Assembly: GCA_017549325.1 (NCBI GenBank)
Contig: JAFYVA010000121.1
Location: 1-21,970 of the forward strand
Source of the DNA: Oscillospiraceae bacterium
GTDB taxonomy: Bacteria; Bacillota_A; Clostridia; Oscillospirales; Oscillospiraceae
Direction: 5' to 3'
Length of the DNA: 21,970 nt
This document shows, in pieces, positions 13,598 to 21,009 of the stretch. Under the pieces are notes generated by a model. The model did no database searches. It was not told the DNA's origin and saw only the letters and a program-made list of their open reading frames with translations. A program made the position numbers and the translations under genes. Each line of letters opens with the position of its first letter. Position 1 is the first letter of the stretch.

Positions 13598-15859
13598 GTG
13601 GCATTTTCCACCCCAAAACACAACAGAAAAGACGAGAATATCCGCCGTGCAAACCGCGTGATCCAGCGCCGTACCTTCGTGCTCATGCTCATTATGGGTG
13701 TGGGTATGTTCGTGCTGCTCTTCGGCAAGCTCTTCTCCCTGCAGATCCTGCGCCATGAAGAGCTGCAGTCCGAGGCGGTGAGCCAGCAGACGCGCTCCAC
13801 GGTGGTCACGGCCTCCCGCGGCACCATCTACGATGCCTCGGGCAATATCCTCGCCATCTCCTCCACCGCCGAGACGGTGTTCCTCTCCCCGCTGGAGCTG
13901 GAAAAGCAGCTCAAGGACACGGAAAAGCCCGCCAAATGGACGAAAACGCTGCTGGCCGAGACGCTCGCAGAGATCCTCGAAATCTCCGAGGAGAGCATCT
14001 ACAAGAAGATGGAGCGCACCTTCTCCGAGTACGAGGTGCTGGCCTACCGCGTGGAGGAGGACGTCGCCGACCGGGTGCGGGAGTTCATCAACGAATACAG
14101 CGTACACGGCATCTATCTCTCCACCGATGCCAAGCGCTATTACCCCTACAGCAATCTGGCCTCCCACGTCATCGGCTTCGTGGGTACCGACTACACGGGT
14201 CTGTACGGTCTGGAGGCACAGTACGAGGAGAACCTGCAGGGCAAGTCCGGTCTGGTGGTCACCGCCAAGGATAATCTGGGCAACGATATGCTCCACCAGT
14301 ACTCCCAGTACTTCTCCCCCGAACACGGCGAGAACCTCGACCTGACGCTGGATGCCACGGTGCAGTATTACCTGCAAAAGGGCATCGAGGAGATGTGCGA
14401 CGCCTTCTCCCCTGCCAATGGCGCGGCGGGCGTTGTTCTGCGGGTGACGGACGGCGCCATTCTGGGCATGGCCTCCTATCCCAACTACGATCTGAACGAC
14501 TTTGCCACCGTTACCGACCAGACGCTTTTGGAGCAGATGGAGCGGGGCGAGATCACCGAGGCCGAGGCGCAGCTGAAGCAGTGGCGCAACAAGTGCCTCA
14601 ACGATACCTATGAGCCCGGTTCCACCTTCAAGATCATCACGCTGGCCTCGGCGTTGGAAGAGAATGTGGTGGATCTGAACACCACCGCCTACTGCTCGGG
14701 TCATACGGTGATCTCCGATTACACCATCCACTGCTCCCAGAAGGAAGGACACGGTACGCAGACGCTGATGCAGTCGGTGGGCAATTCCTGCAACCCCGCC
14801 TTTATCTCCTACGGTCTGGGGCTGGGTACCAACACCTTCTACGACTATCTCCAGTCCTTCGGCCTGATGGGCACCTCCGGCGTGGACTTAGGCGGCGAGG
14901 CCACCGGCGTGTTCGCCGATCCCAACGCCTTTACCCAGCTGGATCTGGCCTGCTACGCCTTCGGACAGAACTTTACCGTCACGCCGCTGAACCTGATCGC
15001 GGCGCAGGCGGCCTGCATCAACGGCGGCTATCTCTACGAGCCGTATCTGGTCTCCGAGAGCCGCGACAGCGACGGCAACGTCCTCTACCGCCACGATGCC
15101 ACCCCCATCCGTCAGGTGATCTCCGAGGAGACCTCCGCCACGGTGCGGGAGTGTCTGGAATACGTGGTGGAGAAGGGCACCGGCAAGAACGGACAGGTGG
15201 CCGGCTACCGCATCGGCGGCAAGACCGGTACGGCCGATAAGGGCCAGACCGGCGACGTGGTGGTCTCCTTCGTCTGCTTTGCACCCGCCGACGATCCCGA
15301 GATCATGATGCTCATCACCATGGATACCCCCAGCCGCAGCACCGGCGTATACGTCTCCGGCGGCAACATGGTGGCCCCCTATTCCAGCGCCATTATGGCC
15401 GAGATCCTCCCCTATCTGGGTCTTGAGCCCAGCTACAGCGCCGAGGAGCTGCTGGGTATCGATACCACCGTTCCCAGCGTCATCGGCATGGGTCTTGAGG
15501 AGGCCAAGTCCAAGCTCACCGAGCGCGGCTTTGCCTGCCGCGTGGTGGGTGAGGGCGAGACCGTCACCGACCAGACGCCCATCGGCGGCGTGCTGATCCC
15601 CGGCAAGTCCACGGTGGTGCTCTATCTCGATGCCGAGAAGCCTACGGAGCTGTGCACCGTGCCCAATCTGGTGGGTATGACCCCCTCGGAGGCCAATGCC
15701 GTCATGGCAAACTCCGGACTCTTCCTCCGCTTCACCGGCACCACCGGAACCGAATCCGGTACGGTGCGCGTGTTCTCGCAGGAGACCGAGCACGGCACGC
15801 AGGTGGAGGCGGGCACCGTCATCACCGTGCGTCTGGGCGACACGGCGGTAAGAGACTGA
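13598..15859 (+). CDS. Class B penicillin-binding protein with two PASTA domains (PBP2B/SpoVD type)
   Basis: A 753-residue septal transpeptidase. A short cytoplasmic tail and one membrane helix (about residues 27-48) are followed by the PBP dimerisation domain (TVVTASRGTIYDASGNILA) and the transpeptidase domain. Its active-site motifs are STFK (catalytic Ser342), SCN (397-399) and KTG (542-544). Two PASTA domains follow (about 622-683 and 684-749). It crosslinks peptidoglycan made by FtsW. Both vegetative PBP2B and sporulation SpoVD have this layout, and only one copy is present here, so I do not choose between them. GTG 13598 follows GGAGG by 8 bases; upstream codons of this frame are low-complexity leader. 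Confidence 0.93.
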   Translation: MAFSTPKHNRKDENIRRANRVIQRRTFVLMLIMGVGMFVLLFGKLFSLQILRHEELQSEAVSQQTRSTVVTASRGTIYDASGNILAISSTAETVFLSPLELEKQLKDTEKPAKWTKTLLAETLAEILEISEESIYKKMERTFSEYEVLAYRVEEDVADRVREFINEYSVHGIYLSTDAKRYYPYSNLASHVIGFVGTDYTGLYGLEAQYEENLQGKSGLVVTAKDNLGNDMLHQYSQYFSPEHGENLDLTLDATVQYYLQKGIEEMCDAFSPANGAAGVVLRVTDGAILGMASYPNYDLNDFATVTDQTLLEQMERGEITEAEAQLKQWRNKCLNDTYEPGSTFKIITLASALEENVVDLNTTAYCSGHTVISDYTIHCSQKEGHGTQTLMQSVGNSCNPAFISYGLGLGTNTFYDYLQSFGLMGTSGVDLGGEATGVFADPNAFTQLDLACYAFGQNFTVTPLNLIAAQAACINGGYLYEPYLVSESRDSDGNVLYRHDATPIRQVISEETSATVRECLEYVVEKGTGKNGQVAGYRIGGKTGTADKGQTGDVVVSFVCFAPADDPEIMMLITMDTPSRSTGVYVSGGNMVAPYSSAIMAEILPYLGLEPSYSAEELLGIDTTVPSVIGMGLEEAKSKLTERGFACRVVGEGETVTDQTPIGGVLIPGKSTVVLYLDAEKPTELCTVPNLVGMTPSEANAVMANSGLFLRFTGTTGTESGTVRVFSQETEHGTQVEAGTVITVRLGDTAVRD

Positions 15860-15883
15860 GAAAGCACCGAAAACGAGGGCAGT

Positions 15884-15940
15884 TTTTGCAAAATGTAAGC
15901 ACGATCCGTCGTTTTCTTCCACCCCTGTAAATGGTATCAT
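15884..15940 (+). promoter_or_regulatory. Possible promoter region before murE
   Basis: The 130-base gap before murE holds a perfect 10-base palindrome TTTTGCAAAA (15884-15893) and an extended -10 TGGTATCAT (15932-15940). The -35 position (TTTTCT, 15912-15917) matches poorly. It may give murE and the genes after it an extra start. Confidence 0.35.
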
Positions 15941-15989
15941 AGACGCTGACTGCGTTTTCCAACAATACGGAACAAAAGGAGATATGACC

Positions 15990-17426
15990 ATGAAACTGAA
16001 AGACTTGCTTCACGGCCTGCACATCCTCTCCGCCACGGCGGATATGGACATGGACATCACCGGCGTCAGCTATGACTCCCGCACCACCGCAGCAGGCGAC
16101 ATCTTCGTCGCCATCTCCGGCGAGGCGGTGGACGGACACAAGTTCGTCCCCATGGCCGCGGAGAAGGGCGCTGTCTGCGCCGTGGTGGAGCGCCCCGTGG
16201 AGGGCATCCCCTATGTGGTGGTGGACAGCAGCCGCAAGGCACTGGCCGCCATGGGCGGCAACTGGTTCGATCATCCGGCCCGCGAGATGACCATGATCGG
16301 CGTGACCGGCACCAGCGGCAAGACCACCTCCACCTATCTCATCAAGAGCATCTTGGAGCAGAAGGCCGGCGCCAAGGTAGGTCTGGTGGGCACCATCCAG
16401 AACATGATCGGCGACAAGGTGCTGCCTACCGAGCGCACCACCCCGGAATCCTTTGAGCTGCACAAGCTCTTCCGCGAGATGTCCGACGCGGGCTGCTCCC
16501 ATGTGGTGATGGAGGTCTCCTCCCACGCACTGAGCCTTGACCGCGTCTGGGGTATCCGCTTCGCCGTGGGTATCTACACCAACCTCAGCCGCGACCATCT
16601 GGACTTCCACAAGACCATGGAGGAGTACTGCGACGCCAAGGCCATTCTCTTCCAGCGCTGCGATCTGGCCGTCTACAACGCCGACGATCCCTGGTCTGCG
16701 CGGATGCTGGAGGGCTGCCCCTGCCGCACCTTCGGCTACAGCGTACACGGTCAGGCCGATCTGATGGCCAAGAACGTGCGCCTCCTCAGCGGCAGCGTGG
16801 AGTTCGATGCCGAGGCCGATATCGAGTGGAACCATATGCGGGTAGGCATCCCCGCGGAGTTTACGGTATATAATACGCTGGATGCCGTCAGCTGCTGCTG
16901 GAATCTGGGCGTGTCGCTCGGAGACTGCGCCGACGCATTGGCCCGCAACCACGGTGTCAAGGGCCGCATGGAGATCATCCCCACGCCCGGTAAACACTAC
17001 ACCATCCTCAACGACTACGCCCACAAGCCCGACGCACTGGAGAAGGTGCTCGTGGCCGCCCGTGAGTTTGCCAAGGGCCGCGTAGTGGTGCTCTTCGGCT
17101 GCGGCGGCGACCGCGATCGCACCAAGCGCCCCGTCATGGGCGAGATCGCCGCGCGGCTTGCCGATTTCTCCATCGTCACCTCCGACAATCCCCGCACGGA
17201 GGACCCCATGTTCATCATCAGCGAGATCCTCACGGGTATGCCTGAGGGCACGCAGTATGTGGTGGAGCCCGACCGCGTCAAGGCCATCCACTACGCCATG
17301 GACAACGCCCAGCCCGACGATGTGATCGTGCTGGCAGGCAAAGGGCACGAGGACTATCAGGAGATCAATCATCAGCACTTCCCCATGGATGAGCGCGTCA
17401 TCGTGGCGGAGCATCTGAGACACTAA
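15990..17426 (+). CDS. murE: UDP-N-acetylmuramoyl-L-alanyl-D-glutamate--2,6-diaminopimelate ligase
   Basis: A 478-residue Mur ligase that adds meso-diaminopimelate to UDP-MurNAc-L-Ala-D-Glu. The ATP P-loop is GVTGTSGKTT (104-113). ERTTPES, MEVSSHAL and NLSRDHLDFH are substrate-binding segments, and the Lys in DAKAILF is the expected carbamylated residue. DNPRTEDP (DNPR at 399-402) is the signature for meso-diaminopimelate rather than lysine, so the wall should be A1-gamma type. The ATG at 15984 is only 2 bases from GGAG; ATG 15990 is 8 bases away and gives the natural MKLKDLL start, so I chose it. Confidence 0.96.
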   Translation: MKLKDLLHGLHILSATADMDMDITGVSYDSRTTAAGDIFVAISGEAVDGHKFVPMAAEKGAVCAVVERPVEGIPYVVVDSSRKALAAMGGNWFDHPAREMTMIGVTGTSGKTTSTYLIKSILEQKAGAKVGLVGTIQNMIGDKVLPTERTTPESFELHKLFREMSDAGCSHVVMEVSSHALSLDRVWGIRFAVGIYTNLSRDHLDFHKTMEEYCDAKAILFQRCDLAVYNADDPWSARMLEGCPCRTFGYSVHGQADLMAKNVRLLSGSVEFDAEADIEWNHMRVGIPAEFTVYNTLDAVSCCWNLGVSLGDCADALARNHGVKGRMEIIPTPGKHYTILNDYAHKPDALEKVLVAAREFAKGRVVVLFGCGGDRDRTKRPVMGEIAARLADFSIVTSDNPRTEDPMFIISEILTGMPEGTQYVVEPDRVKAIHYAMDNAQPDDVIVLAGKGHEDYQEINHQHFPMDERVIVAEHLRH

Positions 17427-17438
17427 GGAACAACAATG

Positions 17439-17456
17439 CCCCCTGCAGGCAGGGGG
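17439..17456 (+). other. Small GC hairpin between murE and mraY
   Basis: CCCCCTGC and GCAGGGGG are an 8-base inverted repeat with only 2 bases between, so 7 pairs with a 4-base loop are likely. No T-run follows. It lies just before the mraY ribosome binding site and may stabilise or process the message. Confidence 0.5.
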
Positions 17457-17476
17457 ACAGAAGGAGCGAGAGAACT

Positions 17477-18472
17477 ATGAAGAACATGATTTTGGCAGCC
17501 GTTATCAGCTTTGCCGTTACCGCTGTGGTGGGTAAATTCCTCATCCCCGCCCTGCAGCGGCTGAAGGCGGGACAGAGCATCAAGGAGATCGGCCCCAAGT
17601 GGCACATGACCAAACAGGGCACCCCCACCATGGGCGGCTTGATGTTTATGGTGGGCATCGGTATCGCCATCGTCGCAATGGGTTGGAAGGGCATGCTGGC
17701 GGGTGATTTCCGCCACATCTATGTGTTTGTCTTTGCCCTGATCTTCGGCGGCATCGGCTGCATCGACGATATGCAGAAGATCCGCCGCAAACAGAACACA
17801 GGCCTTACCGCGCGGCAGAAATTCCTGCTGCAGCTGGCAGCCGCCGTGGCGTTCCTCTGTCTGATGCGTTATGAGGGTATGCTGAGTCCTAACCTCTATA
17901 TCCCCTTTGCCCACACCCATCTGGTGATGCCCTGGTGGCTGTATCTGATCTTTGCCGCCTTCGTCATCGTGGGTACGGTGAACGCCGTCAACATCACCGA
18001 CGGTCTCGACGGCCTGTCCTCCTCTGTGACGCTGCCTGTGGCCGTGTTCTTCACGGCGGTGGGCGTGGCATGGGCAGGCTATGAGCAGTTAGGGTTATTC
18101 GGCGCAGCCTTGCTGGGCGGTCTGCTGGGCTTCCTGCTCTACAACCACTATCCCGCCCGCGTCTTTATGGGCGATACGGGTTCTCTCTTCCTGGGCGGCG
18201 CCGTGGCGGCGCTGGCCTTTGCCTACGATATGCCCCTGATCCTCATTCCCGTGGGCATCGTCTACATCTGCGAGACGCTGTCGGACATCATTCAGGTGGG
18301 CTATTTCAAGCTGACCCACGGCAAGCGCTTTTTCAAGATGGCACCCCTGCACCACCACTTTGAGATGTGCGGCTGGAACGAGCGCAAGGTGGTGGCGGTG
18401 TTTACGCTGGTGAGCACCATCGGGTGTCTGATCGCCTATTTCGGCGTGGCCGGCCGCTTCCTGATGGCATGA
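17477..18472 (+). CDS. mraY: Phospho-N-acetylmuramoyl-pentapeptide-transferase
   Basis: A 331-residue integral membrane enzyme with about ten membrane segments. It moves phospho-MurNAc-pentapeptide onto undecaprenyl phosphate to make lipid I. Family marks: TPTMGG (49-54), IDDMQK with the Mg-binding Asp pair 97-98, NAVNITDGLDGL (169-180), FMGDTGSLFLGG, and the histidine cluster PLHHHFE (290-296). All expected catalytic residues are present. AAGGAG precedes the ATG. In most dcw clusters murF stands before this gene and murD after it; here murE and ftsW are the direct neighbours. Confidence 0.97.
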   Translation: MKNMILAAVISFAVTAVVGKFLIPALQRLKAGQSIKEIGPKWHMTKQGTPTMGGLMFMVGIGIAIVAMGWKGMLAGDFRHIYVFVFALIFGGIGCIDDMQKIRRKQNTGLTARQKFLLQLAAAVAFLCLMRYEGMLSPNLYIPFAHTHLVMPWWLYLIFAAFVIVGTVNAVNITDGLDGLSSSVTLPVAVFFTAVGVAWAGYEQLGLFGAALLGGLLGFLLYNHYPARVFMGDTGSLFLGGAVAALAFAYDMPLILIPVGIVYICETLSDIIQVGYFKLTHGKRFFKMAPLHHHFEMCGWNERKVVAVFTLVSTIGCLIAYFGVAGRFLMA

Positions 18473-18529
18473 CCGACGCATAATTCCGCATCAAATACCA
18501 CAGACTTTTTCGGAAAGGAGGGAATATCC

Positions 18530-19729
18530 GTGACACGGGAGGAACACTACGCCCGCAAGGCACAGCAGGAGCATCGGGAGGAAATGGCCCGCAAGCACTA
18601 TCTGGCCGGTAAAGGCGCCATGGACATTCCCTTCCTGCTGCTGGCGCTGCTGCTGACAGGCATCGGACTGATGATGCTGTTCTCGGCATCGTTCCCCTCC
18701 GCCTACTATGAGACGGGCAGTGCCGGCTACTACTTCAAGCGACAGGCGGTCTTTGCCGCCGGCGGCATCGTGGCCATGTTCATCATGGCACGGTTCAACT
18801 ATCAGGGCCTGCGGCCGCTGGCAAAGCTGCTGCTGCTGTTCTCCATCTTCCTGCTGCTGCTGGTGATCGTCCCCGGCGTGGGCATCACCAAGAACAACGC
18901 CACCCGCTGGTTGGGAATCGACGGCGTGTTCACCTTCCAGCCCTCGGAGATCGCCAAGGTGGCCGTCATCATCTATTTTGCCGACAGTATATCCAAGAAA
19001 AAAGAGCGCATGAGCTCCCTGCGCGAGGGCGTGGTGCCCTACGGCGTGATTTTGGGCGTTATCGCCATCCTCATGCTGCTCGAGCCCCATCTGTCCGGTA
19101 CCATCCTCATCGTGGGCACCGGCGCCATTATGATGGCGGTGGGCGGCATCCCCGGATGGCTGGTCGGCGCAGGCGTCGGCGGCGTGGCCGCGCTGGGCTG
19201 GGGCTTTGTCGCACTGGTGGACGCCGGGATCATCTCCTACGGCTCCAGCCGCATCAATATGTGGCACAACCCCTGGCTGGACAGCTCCGACGAGGGATAC
19301 CAGATGGTGCAGAGCCTCATCGCCATCGGCTCGGGCGGCCTGCTCGGCACGGGTCTGGGCAAGGGGCGGCAGAAGTTCCTCTACCTGCCCGAGGAGAGCA
19401 ACGACTTCATCTTCTCCACCGTATGCGAGGAGCTGGGCCTGATCGGCGCGACGCTGATCCTGCTGGTCTTTGCCCTGCTGCTGCTGCGGGGATTCTGGAT
19501 CGCGCTCCATGCCCGCGACCGCTTCGGTACGCTGCTGGTGGTAGGCGTTATGGCGCATCTGGGCTTGCAGGTGTTTTTGAACGTGGCGGTGGTCACCGGT
19601 CTGGTACCCGCCACCGGCATCTCCCTCCCCTTCTTCAGCTACGGCGGCACGGCACTGGCCCTGCAGCTGTTCGAGATCGGCATTGTCTTGAGCGTATCCC
19701 GTCAGATCCCCGCCAAGCGCGAGGGGTAA
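18530..19729 (+). CDS. ftsW: SEDS peptidoglycan polymerase FtsW/SpoVE
   Basis: A 399-residue SEDS-family glycosyltransferase with about ten membrane segments. Signatures are NATRWLGI, FQPSEIAKVA, LEPHLSGT (the Asp/Glu region of the SEDS cavity), SDEGYQMVQSLIAIGSGG, LPEESNDFIF and the C-terminal FFSYGGTALALQL. It polymerises glycan strands from lipid II together with its partner class B penicillin-binding protein, encoded three genes upstream. About 30 charged residues precede the first membrane helix. GTG 18530 follows AAGGAGGG. Sporulation SpoVE and vegetative FtsW cannot be told apart from this sequence. Confidence 0.94.
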   Translation: MTREEHYARKAQQEHREEMARKHYLAGKGAMDIPFLLLALLLTGIGLMMLFSASFPSAYYETGSAGYYFKRQAVFAAGGIVAMFIMARFNYQGLRPLAKLLLLFSIFLLLLVIVPGVGITKNNATRWLGIDGVFTFQPSEIAKVAVIIYFADSISKKKERMSSLREGVVPYGVILGVIAILMLLEPHLSGTILIVGTGAIMMAVGGIPGWLVGAGVGGVAALGWGFVALVDAGIISYGSSRINMWHNPWLDSSDEGYQMVQSLIAIGSGGLLGTGLGKGRQKFLYLPEESNDFIFSTVCEELGLIGATLILLVFALLLLRGFWIALHARDRFGTLLVVGVMAHLGLQVFLNVAVVTGLVPATGISLPFFSYGGTALALQLFEIGIVLSVSRQIPAKREG

Positions 19730-19740
19730 AGCCCTTGGAA

Positions 19741-19761
19741 TCAAAACCAAAATGGTTTTGA
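19741..19761 (+). other. Hairpin between ftsW and murG
   Basis: TCAAAACC and GGTTTTGA form a perfect 8-bp stem with a 5-base loop. A-runs, not T-runs, follow, so it is not an intrinsic terminator on the plus strand. A weaker stem (CTGC/GCAG with flanks, about 19780-19797) lies just downstream. The 109-base gap is AT-rich and otherwise empty. Confidence 0.45.
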
Positions 19762-19838
19762 AAAAATGATTTACATTATTTCTGCTTTTTCAGCAGGAAA
19801 TTGCAGATGCTTTTAGCACAGAGCAAAGGAGCAACACT

Positions 19839-20951
19839 ATGAAGGTTATTTTTACCTGTGGCGGTACGGCGGGTCATGTGAATCCCGCGCTGGCACTGGC
19901 ACGGTATATGCAGGAAAAAGACAGCACCACCGAGGTGCTGTTTGTGGGCACGCCCGACGGCATCGAGCGCAATCTGGTGGAAAAGGCGGGCTACGCCTTT
20001 GAGGGCATTGCCGTTCGCGGTTTCCGCCGAAAGCTGTCTGTGCAGGGCATCCGCCAGAACCTCCGCACCGTGAAGGTGCTGATGGAGGCCAAGGTCAAGG
20101 CCGAAGCGCTCCTCAAGCGCTTTGCACCCGATCTGGTGGTGGGTACCGGCGGTTACGCCAGCTTTCCCATCGTCAAGGCCGCCGCTGCCAAGGGCATCCC
20201 TACGGCGGTGCACGAGTCCAACATGATCCCCGGCCTCACCACCAAGATGCTGGAAAAGCACGTCGACCGCGTGATGGTGGGCTTCGAGGACTGCCGCCGA
20301 CACTACAAGCATCCCGAGAAGATCGCCGTGACCGGTACGCCGGTGCGGGGCGATCTGTTCCTGCGCACCCGTGAAGAGGCCCGCGCCGCGCTGGGCTACA
20401 CCGACAACAAGCCCGTAGTGGTGTCTTTCTGGGGCAGCCTCGGCGCCTCCACCATGAACGAGCGGATGCTGGAGTTCTTCCAGCGGGAGAAGGCAGACTG
20501 CTTCCCCTTCCACCACATCCATGCCGCAGGCAGCGGCAGTTGGGAAACGCTGTCCGAGGCGGTGGAAAAGCTGGGGCTGCACGACACCGCCCTCGACCTG
20601 CGCCGGTATATCCACGACATGGACGTGGTGATGGCCGCAGCCGATCTGGTGATCGCCCGCGCCGGCGCCAGCACGGTCAGCGAGCTGACGGCGCTGGGTA
20701 AGGCATCCATCCTCGTCCCCTCCCCCTACGTGGTGGCCAATCATCAGGAGAAGAACGCCTCTTTGCTCCACCGGCACGGCGGAGCCGTGATGATGCTGGA
20801 GTCCGAGGCCACCGGCACCGCCCTGTACGAGACGGCCGCCGCCATCCTCTCGGATGCGGCCAGACGACAGCAGATGGAATCCGTCTCCCGCCAGCTGGGC
20901 GTTCCCGACGCCACGGCGCGGCTGTACGAAACGGTGATGGCACTGCTGTGA
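19839..20951 (+). CDS. murG: UDP-N-acetylglucosamine--lipid I GlcNAc transferase
   Basis: A 370-residue GT-B glycosyltransferase, usual for the family. It adds GlcNAc to lipid I to form lipid II on the inner face of the membrane. Motifs: the first G-loop CGGTAGHVNPALALA (7-21), VGTGGYASFP (101-110), HESNMIPG (125-132) and, in the donor-binding half, ARAGASTVSEL. The third G-loop, normally GGSxGA, reads WGSLGA (198-203), so its first Gly is Trp. The ATG follows AAAGGAG. Overall match is strong and activity is expected. Confidence 0.95.
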   Translation: MKVIFTCGGTAGHVNPALALARYMQEKDSTTEVLFVGTPDGIERNLVEKAGYAFEGIAVRGFRRKLSVQGIRQNLRTVKVLMEAKVKAEALLKRFAPDLVVGTGGYASFPIVKAAAAKGIPTAVHESNMIPGLTTKMLEKHVDRVMVGFEDCRRHYKHPEKIAVTGTPVRGDLFLRTREEARAALGYTDNKPVVVSFWGSLGASTMNERMLEFFQREKADCFPFHHIHAAGSGSWETLSEAVEKLGLHDTALDLRRYIHDMDVVMAAADLVIARAGASTVSELTALGKASILVPSPYVVANHQEKNASLLHRHGGAVMMLESEATGTALYETAAAILSDAARRQQMESVSRQLGVPDATARLYETVMALL

Positions 20952-21009
20952 CACCGCCGCGCTGCCCTGCATAGAATGGAGTACTTCCATTTTAGAAAGG
21001 TGGGGCAAC

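Noticed and set aside
12587..14752. 721-codon open frame on the minus strand opposite ftsL and the PBP gene
   Set aside because: It lies opposite genes with full family motifs, its translation is His/Gly/Leu-rich and shows no domain, and it spans intergenic gaps. It is a by-product of high GC at third positions.
15822..17423. 533-codon open frame opposite murE
   Set aside because: Same shadow pattern; murE has every catalytic motif.
18481..18529. Sigma-E-like promoter before ftsW/spoVE
   Set aside because: GCATA and CATCAAAT occur, but they are only a few bases apart, far below the spacing sigma-E needs.
19741..19761. Terminator between ftsW and murG
   Set aside because: The hairpin is AT-rich and followed by A, not T, on the plus strand; murG most likely stays in the operon.
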